Below the pieces are notes generated by a model that was given only the letters and a program-made list of their open reading frames with translations, made no database searches and was not told the origin of the DNA. 64,000 bases of DNA from Hydractinia symbiolongicarpus (Eukaryota; Cnidaria; Hydrozoa; Anthoathecata; Hydractiniidae), in NCBI RefSeq assembly GCF_029227915.1, contig NC_079888.1, forward strand, positions 13,559,001 through 13,623,000, given 5' to 3'. The first letter of the stretch is position 1. The number at the start of each line of letters is the position of its first letter. The translations under genes were made by a program, and so were the position numbers. This document shows positions 52,998 to 64,000 of this stretch, piece by piece.

Positions 52998-55200
52998 CAA
53001 TATGGATGATAATCTGCAAATTACAGTGCAAAATAAAATATAGAGCAAATAAGAAATTCACAGAAAAAGAAATGTAATTCATCATAACTAATAATTAATA
53101 ATACAAATAACAAATATAATTACAATTATAATTATAAAAACTAAAACTGAAAAACTAATTTCCTTTTTTTTATTTTTTAAAAATTTATTTCACTCCAAAA
53201 ATGTCAAAATATAACTAAACAGTTGACAAACTAAAGCAAGTTTCTCAAGAGCCACTCAAATATCCCCTCGCAACAATACGTCTAAGAAAAGTTTTAAAGA
53301 GGGGATAAACTATTGACAATCATATTTTCATTTACAAATGGCAAGCAATTACTTTGCGTTACAGAAGATGCTGCTTTCATAAAATGCCATAGTTAAAATC
53401 ACCAGTGTTAAAGCACCCAGGAGGGAAGAAAGTTAATTTGAATGTGCTAAGATTAACAGAAGGAGATTAATAAAGACCACCTCTATGAATGTATGATAAT
53501 GAGGTATTTTGAGGTATTGTTTTTAAAAAAAGAAAGAAAACCTAATCCTAAGCAAATGTAAATAGAAAGAATAAATTATTAGCTGACACAGAGCACATGT
53601 CTTATATACATTCTCCCATTACCCATTTTTTAGGTTAATATACCTACTTCCTATGGCCAAACTAGGGAGTGTTTTAGAGTTAAAAATATGTGTGTAAAAG
53701 AACACAAAGAGATCTTTAGAAAGTTATATGCATATGTGAGATGTATCAGTACAAATGTATCAGTACAAGTGAGTTTGCACACTACTTCATGTCGCACTCG
53801 ATCCATCATAATTGTATCACTTGAGAAACCTTGATGTTTTAAATAAGAACATGCATGAATGAATAAGAACATACAAACAAGATATATTTAATTAGGTAAA
53901 AATGCTTAATGATAACTGAAATGTGATAAGGGCAGCATATTATTCCTCCCTTTAAAGAAATTACACCAAAGTGACTTCTTTTAGATAGTTTAAGGTTTAT
54001 AATGTAAAATAACTTAGATATTATTAGTTGATTTATTTTAAAACCAATCGTATTAAAAGTAACTTAGCAGAGGTTTTTCGGACTATGTTAAGAATTGTGA
54101 CAACACCCTTGCTTATTTCAAAATCCACCAGATTGCCAATGCTTTTAAAAAACAGTCATAGCTCTCTCTTTTTATAAGAGTGATTAAGAGAGGAATCAAT
54201 GCATAACAATAAATAATCAATAACAAAAATAAACATACCTTGCTTTGCAACAAAAAACAACAACAAGAATCAACTAAAAAAACAACAACAACGCCTACAG
54301 CAATAAAAACAACAACAAAAAAAAACTACAATAAAAACAAAAACAACAACAAATCGTGAAAAGCAAGTACCAAGTCTACGCCTAACTTAAATAATAACAT
54401 CAAAATTATAATACATAAAAGGTGATTTCACAAAGTCATTATGATAAGTCATAATAAGCCATTATAATAAAAGAAAACGCTTTTAATAAATAAATATAAA
54501 TATATAACATTATAATTAAATTGTAAATTATGTGCATCGTACATACAAGAGTAACTTTAAATAATAAAATAAAAATAAATAAAAGCTTATTCAAATTTAC
54601 ATGCCATTGCTTGGTCAGTATTCAGATCTTGCATTGTGTTTTATGAGAAAGAACATTCTAAAAAAGAAATTATTGAATAACGTAAAATTAATTAAAATAA
54701 AACACAACGGTATTAAGTGTTTCATATCCCCAATTGTCCATGCAAAATAATTAATTCAACGAAAATAGATTAAAACATATGATATAATATATTTTGGATA
54801 ATGATTTTAATATGATATTTCTTGATCAAAAACAGACCTATAGATGGATTCATATTCTCTAGCACCACTAAGTAGACAGAGCTAAGTTTGCAATGCACAC
54901 ATCCACATTGTTTATGCTTAGGATGACTTACAAATCGAAAAGCGTTTGCACAACATCAATCTGACATTTAGATTTTACGTTCTTATTAGTTGATTACTAA
55001 TAAGAATCACTTGATGGTGGGGTTTAATTGTGTTGAAGCAATTTTGTTGGTAAAATCCTTGCATTTAATATAGTACTGCATATAACAAACAATGAGCATT
55101 CCATTTTGACAATATATTTCGACAAATTATTTGATCATCTTCAGATCTAAAATACAAAAAAACAAATTTAAAAATCTGTGATAAAATATGTACATACATC
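52998..55200. other. Upstream of the DD3-3-like gene, no gene seen
   Basis: Probably holds its promoter and 5' UTR near 53000-53100, with no clear TATA choice in AT-rich DNA. CAA-rich runs at 54245-54350. A 73-codon frame at 53651-53872 is not supported. Confidence 0.4.
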
Positions 55201-55239
55201 TCTACAGTAAAATATATTTAAAAGCTAAAGAAGAAACCA

Positions 55240-56520
55240 GACGCAAGGCCCACGGGACAGCATCTAAAAAAAATTCGTCTCTAGTGTTTAGTTGTGGGCG
55301 TAATTGATTGATATATAAAGCCTCTAGGGTCAAGAGAATGAATGACGTCATCCATCGAAAGGCAATGTTGACAAGAAGCCATGTGAATAGCTACCGGCGC
55401 ATTTTCTTCTTCTATGTTCTCTAATTCTAGTAATCAGGCGCGTCTGGCCGACATAGCACGACTTGCATCGCGGATATATAATTTTGTAAACAACAACACT
55501 TTTAAGAGATTTATCTACGGATGGTTTTAGCGACAGTAAATCAATTTTTAATTTCTTCAAAGTGAAAATATCCTGACATGGAGCTTTCGTTTTCGTAAGT
55601 TTTTTACATTGGTCTGAAATCTTCCCTCTGTATTCAATGAATAACATTTTCTTATCTTCTTCCACCTCTTTTCCTCAGACTCAACTCTCTTTTTTTTCAA
55701 ATAATTTGTTCAAAGTATCTTTTACAGTAGAACCAACAAAGACTTGGATACTGATTTCTCTCAAGAATCGCTCACTGTAGTCTTTCGTGAAGGGTTTTGT
55801 AAGCACTGTAAGCTTTAAAGATCCTGTTAATTATACCAATAACCACTGATTTCTTGGTGCAGGAAATAAAAGTTCATTAGCAATTACGTATCTGTGAGTT
55901 TGTATACCAAGTGGAAACTAACTTGTTGCCAGTGGAAATTATTTAAATACCAAAATAGCAATTGAATTATTATTTTGCTTTTTTTACAGTAAATTTTAAA
56001 TAAAGTGTAAGAAATTAATTTTTACCAGTGTTTGTTCTATCGGATTCCTTTTATTTATCGCAAATATCATCCATGTATCCATGCATCATCTCTTATTGTT
56101 GAATCGAAACTACTTATCAAGCCATTGGCTAACATGGAACCCGTAGGACTGCCCATTGCTAAAAATTCATTTGGTGGTTTAAACCATCGTTTGTCAACAT
56201 TATAACATCTTTACTATAAATAGTTAACAGATTAATAAAAGTTTCCTTGTCTACAGAAGGTTCTTCATGATTTCCAGAGTAGAGGGAACTAGAGCATATT
56301 TCAATTGCTTCATCCACTGGAATATTAGTGCAAAGGAAAACAACATCAAAACTAATTACTTCCATGTCGTTGTGGAGGAGTTGATTTTGCATCCCAGAAA
56401 TACCGATAGTCACTCTGCAACTTGTTTTATGATGTTGAATCCAGACATCAATAGCACAGGTCCTGATAGTACGTTGCTTTTATGCATTTTGGTGGGGTGA
56501 TTTCCAGTACAATCAAGTAC
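55240..56520 (-). mobile_element. Penelope-like element relic 1
   Basis: The minus strand from about 56410: VISFDVVFLCTNIPVDEAIE (RT motif A, FDV-x3-T-x-IP), then MGSPTGSMLAN after a stop, and further down KIIYPRCKSCYVGQTRLITR with IREHRRRKCAG, a GIY-YIG nuclease. RT followed by GIY-YIG is the Penelope layout. The middle of RT is missing. Confidence 0.82.
55348..55665 (-). pseudogene. Penelope GIY-YIG endonuclease fragment
   Basis: Has VYKIIYPRCKSCYVGQTRLI and IREHRRR. The first half of the motif is altered (YKI-I for GIY) but C-x2-C-YVGQT and the R-x3-H helix are clear. The upstream charged part SDQCKKLTKTKAPC is typical of the linker. Confidence 0.78.
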
Positions 56521-58019
56521 CAATTTTTAATTCAAGTATTTCCTAGTATTTTCAGTTTTTCAATTATGTGCATTCTGAAACTATTAAAACCATCCTATAA
56601 ATTTGTCCTACTTGATAATGTGACACGAATGTTTTCGTCTTTTTTCAAAAAAATAATATTAAAAAAGATATGATTCTGGGAATCCTGAAACAGTGAAAAT
56701 AATACTGCAAAAATTTTAGTTGAGGCATTTTGTTTTTTCCGCTTAAGAAAATCTAACGTGATTTTTAGATTATCTAATTTCGTCTAAAACAATTTGCGAA
56801 CTCTGAAGATTAAAATATTAAATTAGTCATTTTATTTAACGAACACAGCTAAAATCCAGAATCATCAAATTATCAAAGAAAAACTACGAAAAACAACAAC
56901 AAATCCTTAAGCTGTTTTGCATATCAAAAAGATTTTCACACTGTTTAAAAATGACCTTGCTGCTGCTTTAAAATACGAAAAAGAAAACAATGAATGAATA
57001 TAACTGCCCAATATCCTTTAAACGTCTTGCACAATGAGAAAATAAATTCACAACAATTCAAGTTCCAGACATGCAAAGGATTCATTACATTGGACAGTAA
57101 TATCAATTACACAACATTTAGAAGAAGCAAATGATAGTGAAATAAATATCCCCTTAGCATTTACAATGAACGATAACAAAATCGAAGAAATACTACATAA
57201 ATATACCATCATTTCAATTTTCACACTAAAATTAACAAATCTGTATCCTCCTGCAGTACAGGTATGAATTACATTTATTTATGCACTAATTTATTAACTG
57301 TATTCTTAATAATTTGATAGCTTGGATTTTATTAAAGCTCCATTGTTATTCAGTATTCAAGTATTTCAGTTTAGAAAGATGATATTGAATCTTTAAAGAA
57401 AAACTGATTGGTTTTGGTAATAAATTCTTTGGAATGTAGAAGGTTGCTAGGAAAAAAAGATAAGTTAATACAGCAGGTTAATATTTGATGCATAGTTACT
57501 AGTTTTGAAATTTTGCTTGCACGCAATTGAATTTAGAAAGCCAAGTAATACCAAGTAATTCAAATCATACCTTCATCAGTTGTTCATTTATTGCATCATG
57601 TTGTTTTCTTTACACTTGAAGTTAAAGAGTTGTTGATATAGTTTGGAGCCAGAAATCTATATTTATTCTAATACAATACACGAAGTAGCACAGTCCAGAT
57701 AAAGCATTATGTCATTTCATTCTTCCATGTGCTCGATGGCAGCGAGACCACATCTTCTATGACTAGAAAAGGAAAAATAGCTTTTCTTGACACCTAGAAT
57801 GTATTAAAAAGAAATTACACTAGTCGTCACAAAAAGAGGAGTTTTCTTGTCATTTTTTTTTAAATATAATATGTGGCTTCTTGTGCGATTTGGGATACTT
57901 GTTAATATTAACGCTGAAAAAAAAAGACATAAATACGACATATATTATAGCATATCATTTAAGCTTGAAGGATTAGTCCAACATTGTAATTAATCATGTC
58001 TCAATATGCCATAGACATT
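56521..58019. other. AT-rich, nothing recognised
   Basis: No open frame or repeat with support. Confidence 0.4.
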
Positions 58020-58023
58020 TCTT

Positions 58024-58180
58024 ATAATGGCTTATTAACCGTTTAGCCGGTCTATACGGGAAATTATAGACCGAGGTCATGACGTCATGGACCGAACGCA
58101 GTGAGGTCCATGCGAGTGACAGAGGTCTATATTTTCCCGTATAAACAGGCTAATAAGGTTAATAAGTCATTTATTACCCC
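58024..58180. repeat. Compound inverted repeat
   Basis: 'ttaaccgtttagccggtctatacggg' pairs imperfectly with 'cccgtataaacaggctaataaggttaa'. Within it, 'ggtctata' and 'ggtccatg' arms surround tcatgacgtcatg. The whole block can fold as a large cruciform. Confidence 0.8.
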
Positions 58181-58186
58181 ACCGAT

Positions 58187-58936
58187 TATTTCATAACCAT
58201 TAATGAAAAAAAGGTTTTAGAGTCCAGGGGTCTTTAACAAAAACAAGGCTTAGGTGGAAACCATGTAACTTTCTTTATATTTCGAACGTACACAGACATT
58301 TGATCCACAACTCGTTCAAAAATAAACAATACAATACAACTTTTAAAAAAAGAATATTTCCAAAACAGTTTTAAAATTCAATTCTTTGTCGTTTCGCTGG
58401 TGGAGTGTTCGTATTAAAATTAAATGTACAATTGTTAAAATTTCCTCCGGAAAAAAATGAAGAGAGGGTTAAAGACTGCGTGGAACTGGAAGTATTAAGA
58501 GCTGTCGATTGGTTATGTACGTCAAGTTGGTTATTATTTGAGCTCAAGATGTTTGACATTTTGTAACGGTGAGTGGTACTAGCTGATTTGTAATTTCTTA
58601 ACGAATCAATATTTTTGTGACCACTGTGATGGGCTACATAACCTTCGGGGACATTTGCATTCAAAAGCTTTCCAATCGATGTTTTTCTAACGGAATGATT
58701 TGCCACTTTTCTGCCTGTAAGCCCGTGTTTTTTGGAACTTAATAATTCTCCAATTTTATTTTTCCCGAAGGGGAGTTTTCAAATACCAAATACTTTCTTG
58801 TTTTGTTTTTGTTTTGATGTCGGTTAATACGGCGTCATATAGACTGGTCACGTGAAAAAAAAAACCAATCAAATTTTCCGAGAACGTTCGAATAAACGTA
58901 AACATTCGAAAATACTCAACAGTGGGGTAATAATAT
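58187..58936 (-). mobile_element. Crypton-related segment between inverted repeats
   Basis: TTATTACCCCAC at 58188-58199 is repeated inverted at about 58922-58935 (GTGGGGTAATAA). Between them lies the tail of a tyrosine recombinase. This may be a shortened Crypton-like element. Confidence 0.55.
58371..58790 (-). pseudogene. Crypton-type tyrosine recombinase, C-terminal part
   Basis: Minus strand: IGELLSSKKHGLTGRKVANH, then SVRKTSIGKLLNANVP and HHSGHKNIDSLRNYKSAS, then a Ser/Thr/Asn-rich tail ending PPAKRQRIEF. H-S-V-R, the later H-x-x and the Y of NYKSA correspond to the His-Arg-His-Tyr catalytic residues of eukaryotic Crypton/DUF3504 recombinases. The N-terminal half and first Arg are absent. 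Confidence 0.8.
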
Positions 58937-58939
58937 GCC

Positions 58940-59836
58940 GTATAAAATAATTATACCTTGCAACAACAAATGTCTACACTGGAGTTATCTTTCCTACGCT
59001 GTAGTTTAATTTTTCAACATTGCAAATAAATGACTCCATATTTTGTTAGAAAACCTAGGAAATTCTTGCATCGCTGTATTTTATTAAAAAATGAATAAAG
59101 AACTTTCTGAAAAAGTTTCACATTGCTGTAAGAAACAACAAACATCTCTTTTTTCAATCAGAATAGATTAAGAAACTTTCTTACAAAGTTTTTACATCAC
59201 CGAGTCTTCCTTATTAACTCTTATGTCCCCGTTTATTTGCTAAAAAAGGATTGAAATTATTATGCAGATTTTACATTAACGTATTTGTTGTAAGACCTGC
59301 AAAAAACCTTTTTACAAAGTTAACAATTTTATATAAATCTTAAACATTTTCCTTCAGTCACTAATAATTGCTTTAAATGTTTAATATAATCATCATAAAA
59401 GACAAACATTTGTTTCTGCAAGGTCCAGCAGATACCCAAAGTAACATATAGACCAGGGATGGAGACCTATATGTAAATTTATGTTATATATTAATTATAA
59501 AAAATTTAGGGTTTATAATTTAAAAGAACAAAAATTAATACTTGACTAAGTGGTATATTGAAAAACATTTCTGCAATGACGTTGTTACATTCTTTTGCTT
59601 TTAATGGATTTTAACCAGTCTCATTAAAACGTTCCAAATCCTCTTTTAAATAGCTAAGTGTCCTTGGCTCACAATCAGTGTTCCCTGTGTTCATTTTTTC
59701 AGATGTGATTTAACACCAAGACAGCTGTAACAAGTAATTCTATATATAAAGATGATTAATATATCAGGTGTTTGTTAAAGGAATCACCAATCTCCTGTAC
59801 ATGGCGCAAAGAAATTTATAACCACCATATAGAAAG
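58940..59836. other. AT-rich, nothing recognised
   Basis: No supported gene. Confidence 0.4.
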
Positions 59837-60034
59837 TCATCTTATCTGACCTTTAAATCGATCTAAACAAAGTCGAAGATTAAATAATCGATCCTTAGCT
59901 TCTAATATGCTAAAAACAAATGTGTTTTCCTTTTTCTTTAGGTTTCTAACATTAGCTATTTGATATGTTACCTTAAAAATTGTATCACCATAATCACCAG
60001 CAATTTTAACACGAATCTCTCCTTTAAGAAGCAA
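59837..60034 (-). pseudogene. Transposon-like ORF fragment, unidentified
   Basis: EIRVKIAGDYGDTIFKVTYQ, IANVRNLKKKENTFVFSILE and AKDRLFNLRLCLDRF. It reads as part of a real protein. I recall similar wording in repeated cnidarian ORFs with a KIGGD-x-G-x-SFK pattern, but cannot name the element. Confidence 0.4.
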
Positions 60035-60330
60035 ATATTTAGTTGTGCAATTTTAGACTATTTGTGTAGTATATGACCAACAATGTTGTACATACAAACC
60101 CACGGTTTTGGAACAATAAATATTCTCTTGCTGCTTTTGAATTTAACATGAAGGGGTTCTAACTCTGCTTGCACTCCCTTTTATACCCAATTACTTGTTG
60201 TTTCTGGTACAATTTTCTGATGCCATTTTAATGTCGAACGTTCGCAGCCATCTTGTTATCTATCTCATTTGGTACCAGGTTAACATAGGCTTAACTTCAT
60301 TGCAGCTACATGTTTACTTGACCATTATCT
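60035..60330. other. No feature seen
   Basis: AT-rich spacer at the 3' side of Penelope-like relic 2, possibly its 3' UTR. Confidence 0.35.
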
Positions 60331-61946
60331 TTATACACATGTCACAACGTTTATTTCCAGATTTGTATTGACTTGCGCGCATTGCAACAGACCAATTAAT
60401 CCAAAACGCACGGTTTTTGTCATTGAGCTTCCATATAAACTTCGAAAGCTCGGTTTTGTTCTGATATTTCCGGGTGTGGTTATTGTAACGCAGCTTACAT
60501 TCACCTTCTGATGTGCCATAATATCAAAACTTAAGTAACTTCTGCTCTGTATACAATGTTCGTAATCCAACAATCTCCATGAAGTGGGCAATTAGCTTTT
60601 GTTTGACAGTTACATGGCCTTTGTTTTTCCTTCAGATGGTCACTCAAGATCTTGTTGTTATGTTGTTTTATCAGGTTAGCCATGTTCGGCATACATGAAT
60701 AGCTGATTTTTAGTGTGCTTCGATTGAAAATTTTGCTGAAGCGGTTGTTAGGTGGGAAGTGCTTCTTGATTAATTTCAAGAAGATACTTCCAATGTTGGT
60801 TTCGACAGTGACGTTATACGGCGGGTTAAACCAGATGATTTTTTGTGATCTGTTTCTAATGCGTTGGATGCCGGTTTCTTTGTTATATTCAAGCGGATAG
60901 GTGAAACCAGTTTCTAACAAAGACTTTTCGTAATGACTTTTCGCCTTGTTGAATTCTTCCTCATTGCACGATAGGTCAGTAATTCTTCTGTTAACCATTT
61001 TTGGAAGTTCGGCCATGATACTACAAGGGTGGTTTGATTTAGAGTTTATATACTTGGTCGCGTCATTTGGTTTTCTGTAAGGGAAATATTTTCCACTTTC
61101 TAAGTCCAACATGACATCCAAAAATTCTGTGACTCTTAAGTTGGTTTGAATTGTAATCTTGAGTCTTTCTTTCTTGAACATTTTGGTTATATCTTATGTA
61201 GGTGATCCATCATGGGTCCACTGGCCTCCTCCACAACGCATAACCCGTCATCACGGTACAAGCCAATTTTTTCCTTATCAACAATAGATGACAGTTTGTT
61301 CAATAGGTATAAACCAACCAGTTTGCATAGCTCAGCACCGTCATATGATCCCATTGTGACATCGAATAATGGGTTTTCCCCCTTCTTTTTCCATACTTCG
61401 TTATTATTATTGAACAATAGAGACTTCCTCGCTAGCACAATGGTGTCTGCTATTTTATCGGGTAATGACGTAATGGTTCTTGCATATGCTATAGCTGTTT
61501 TCAGAAGGCATTCGTCGATGGAAGGGTAGAATTCGGCAATATCAAACTTAATGAACTTTGCCCTATGCTTGTTTTCGATGCAACTGGACCATTTGATAAC
61601 AAATTGGGAGTTTCTCCATTGCTTGACGTTTGTGTTAGATACAATTTCGGCGTTTATTTTCTCGAGGTAAGCTTTAGCCGAAAACTGATGTTGCGCATAA
61701 GGTTGTACATATCGTGCTCGAAGCCTTGCAAAAGCTTGTGTTGCAGTGGAACACGGGGTGATTTGAATCCAAACGATTGCGGTTCTTGTTCTTCCTGCTC
61801 AACGTTGTTTTCTAAATCATAGAAGTGCACATTCCATCTAAGTCTTTTCAAAAAAATTCCACTTTGTCGGTTAGGGTTTTTATGTATTGAAGTTTCAATG
61901 GAACAGGTATTTTTTTAAGGGAGTAGTCGAAGTTGGTAGGGTTCAT
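60331..61946 (-). mobile_element. Penelope-like element relic 2 (different family)
   Basis: From an ATG at 61946 (MNPTNFDYSLKKIPVP) the minus strand, across several frame changes, encodes KRLRWNVHFYDLE, then KFIKFDIAEFYPSIDECLL (motif A), FDVTMGSYDGAELCKLVGLY (motif B), GLYRDDGLCVVE (motif C, RDD), TIQTNLRVTEFLDVMLDL, then CNCQTKANCPLHGDCW and NIVYRAEV, and in another frame WYYGTSEGECKLRYNNH with FIWKLNDK. This is an RT with a C-terminal GIY-YIG-type nuclease preceded by a Cys cluster. It differs clearly from relic 1. Confidence 0.82.
60531..61181 (-). pseudogene. Penelope-like RT C-terminal half (216 open codons)
   Basis: Longest open stretch of relic 2: from MFKKERLKITIQTNLRVTEF through NRRITDLSCNEEEFNKAKSH and IKKHFPPNNRFSKIFNRSTL to CPLHGDCWITNIVYRAEV. 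It covers the RT thumb and the entry of the nuclease. It is open but separated by frameshifts from the palm (61187-61438) and from the nuclease core below 60540. Confidence 0.82.
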
Positions 61947-62862
61947 CTTGTTGTTTCTAAGTTTGATTTCTCAAAGTGACAATCTCCTCACCCACTAACC
62001 CGAGAAAGTAAAGATATTAATAATGTAATTTATTGTTTTTCCTTTTATGACACACACTAACATTACAATGACACACCCGTTTAATTGGACTGGATATCCT
62101 CAATAGAATTGTTGCTTCATTTGCTACAATCACCTCCAGCATCTGCAAATGTCCGATTGCATAAGCTTCACAGAAGAATAACCAATTGCTTTCACCACTG
62201 AAATAAAACTTTGCTGGTTCTAAGCAAACGTGGAGACATACAAGGAAACTATACAAGGGCTATTTTATGTCCTATATAACCCTAATCATTTTCAACTTTC
62301 TAAGACAAAGAAGCTGTATTTTTGCGTGTTTTGCCAAAAGCAATCACCTAGCTTAAATTTCAATGTTTCTGTTTTTGTAGATAGAACATGAAATTAATCA
62401 GGTTTTGTTTATAGGTGGGTCGAGCTAAGAAAAGAAATATGGGCGTAGATACTTCTTAAATTTATTGCATTTTTCTCTAAAAAGCTTATATTTTGCAAAT
62501 TGACAGAGTATTGATGCGATACTGTTAAAAAAATTTCGTTGTTTTAGCTACTATCTTCAAGCCTAAAACCATGTTGATTTTAATTTCTTTAACAAGAGCC
62601 ACAACATTTCAACGTCACATGTAATTAGATTTTTAAAAGGAATTTTTTGGAAAAGATTGATATTTTCCTTGTTTGCAGAGTTTTTTGGAATGAAAAAATT
62701 TCCATCTTTTTTTTCAAAAATAGCGAACCTCCTTAAATGGGTATATATCTACAATCTTCTTGGATTCTCCAACCACTACAACAACAAGCCAGGGCCTTTC
62801 TTTATCATGCTCCATTCTTGTGAGAAGGGCGCTCCTTATGCTCAGCATTAACACTTGCTCCA
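61947..62862. other. AT-rich spacer
   Basis: No gene supported. Small frames at 62017-62256 and 62657-62851 lack motifs. Confidence 0.4.
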
Positions 62863-63330
62863 TCAGCGGTTATACACAAGTATTTCGTGGTACAATTGCA
62901 AAGGAATTTTATCCTTTTTTAAAAAATTATTATTGATTGCATTTTTTAATGCTTTGGCTGCAGTTCCACCCCATTTAGCCATTTTCAGTAATGAAGCAAC
63001 TTTTTCATTCAATCTATAAATAGATTTGTGATCAACAAAAAGTGATGTATACAAAAAAGTAAAAAATTGTCTTTTTTTAAAGCACTGCAATTTTTTTGTG
63101 TTACTCCCTAATTCAAAGATTTTATTACCATTTCTCTCGGTATGTACTAACACCATTTCTTTGTCATTACCCGTTTTTTTAGCTTGTAAACCGTCTGTCA
63201 AAATGGCCATGAAATGTTTGCTTGCAATTATTGTGGCACATTTTTCAGTAACAGCTTCTGCGATACAATGCACATCCTCCTTCACAGCAAGATGGTCATG
63301 TTTTGCTGTGGTATCTACATGTTGGACTCG
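62863..63330 (-). pseudogene. hAT/ZNF862-like transposase fragment
   Basis: Minus strand: QHVDTTAKHDHLAVKEDVHC, then IASKHFMAILTDGLQAKKTG and NDKEMVLVHTERNGNKIFEL, then a later LLKMAKWGGTAAKALKNAIN. The FMAILTDG-x-QA-KTG and KE-VLV-TERNG words belong to the ZNF862-like, hAT-derived family. The order of the two halves is kept but the linking part is divergent. Truncated at both ends. Confidence 0.6.
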
Positions 63331-63546
63331 GTTAGCGATGATGTCGGGTAATCTAATACAATGAAAAATAAAACGCTCATATAAATTTATATTTCAACTC
63401 TATTTCTACAATATTAAAAAAATCTCACTTGAAATTTCGTTACAACATTGGTTTCATCAGTAAAGACATTTATAAACGCATTTTTTATATCCTTCGCTTT
63501 CTTATTAGCAGCACATGTCTTACACCAAACAATATTTGTTGGGTAG

Positions 63547-63622
63547 TAAAGGGAGTGATGGAAAAAGTGTTACTTGCAGGATAAGTTCCACGTGAAAAAC
63601 GTTCAGAGAGTTACTTTCTTCA
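63547..63622 (+). mobile_element. Short RTE LINE scrap
   Basis: 'gtgttacttgcaggata' and 'aacgttcagagagttacttt' repeat the text of the RTE-type LINE at 22868-22918. About 75 bp, no coding value. Confidence 0.7.
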
Positions 63623-63667
63623 CACAACTGTTTCGCAACGGTAAAACAGTGGACAAGATTAAAATGT

Positions 63668-63957
63668 ATTGGTATAGCAAATACTTGGTATAGCAAAAAG
63701 GTATAGCAAAAAGATGCTACATCAAATAATTTGTTAAAAGGTGAAATATGTGACTACCTGATAATTGTTGTAACACAACAGCAACGCAACGTTGTACCAA
63801 TGTATCAGATCTGCACCAAACAGAGCTAAAACCCCATCCAACACTATTGTAATTGGTTATACTGTCTAAACACGAACAGTAGGTTAACAAAAATTGGTAT
63901 AGCAAATACTTGGTATAGCAAAAAGGTATAGCAAAAAATGCTACATCAAATAATTTG
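63668..63957. repeat. Direct duplication of a 65-bp block, 225 bp apart
   Basis: 'attggtatagcaaatacttg' through 'ctacatcaaataatttg' occurs at 63668-63733 and 63893-63957 with one base of difference in length. Within each copy 'ggtatagcaaa' is itself tripled. Confidence 0.9.
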
Positions 63958-64000
63958 AGCTTGTAGTGCATGTAGTAAATGTAGAGAAAGCTAAAAAGAT

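Overview
This is an AT-rich animal nuclear sequence with intron-containing genes, long AT-rich introns, many tandem repeats and several layers of transposable elements. Nothing looks bacterial. The mix of a divergent BMAL-type bHLH-PAS gene, a DD3-3-type secreted protein gene, RTE, CR1-like and Copia retroelements with PHD-like fingers, Penelope-like and Crypton elements, and small helical proteins of a kind I associate with cnidarian repeats suggests a cnidarian. That assignment is an inference from gene content.

Layout. (1) 1-15.5 kb: a (TA)n microsatellite, then a minus-strand BMAL/cycle-like gene in at least ten exons (15482 down to 1343; the 5' start was not found). Its introns hold a LINE relic and a small inverted-repeat element. 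(2) 16-31 kb: a retroelement nest. A minus-strand CR1-like LINE (PHD finger, endonuclease, reverse transcriptase) is broken by a complete Copia element with exact 5-bp target duplications, by a plus-strand RTE-type LINE followed by a minisatellite, and by a 1.5-kb element with TTA duplications. (3) 32-39 kb: a MITE, a 20-bp tandem array, then the most unusual object here. This is a 3.1-kb, visibly less AT-rich, gene-dense element with inverted arms of about 1.27 kb carrying the same genes on both ends. It abuts a decayed PIF/Harbinger transposase gene. (4) 39-42 kb: a possible first exon on the plus strand and a LINE 3' relic. (5) 42.7-53 kb: a complete 14-exon minus-strand gene for a DD3-3-like secreted or type I membrane protein of 778 residues. 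All splice phases close, and its introns carry four tandem arrays and two small transposons. One array appears to have grown from the exon 1 splice donor. (6) 53-64 kb: gene-poor AT-rich DNA with two different Penelope-like relics, a Crypton tyrosine-recombinase tail between inverted repeats, a hAT/ZNF862-like fragment and an RTE scrap.

The two host genes appear intact. Nearly all the transposon genes are broken by stops or frameshifts. The exception is the arms of the 34-37 kb palindrome, where a 216-codon gene is preserved in both copies with one amino-acid difference. That points to recent arrival or gene conversion.

All calls come from reading the sequence and its translations. No database search was run. 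Exon borders were set by GT/AG sites, phase agreement and remembered family motifs.
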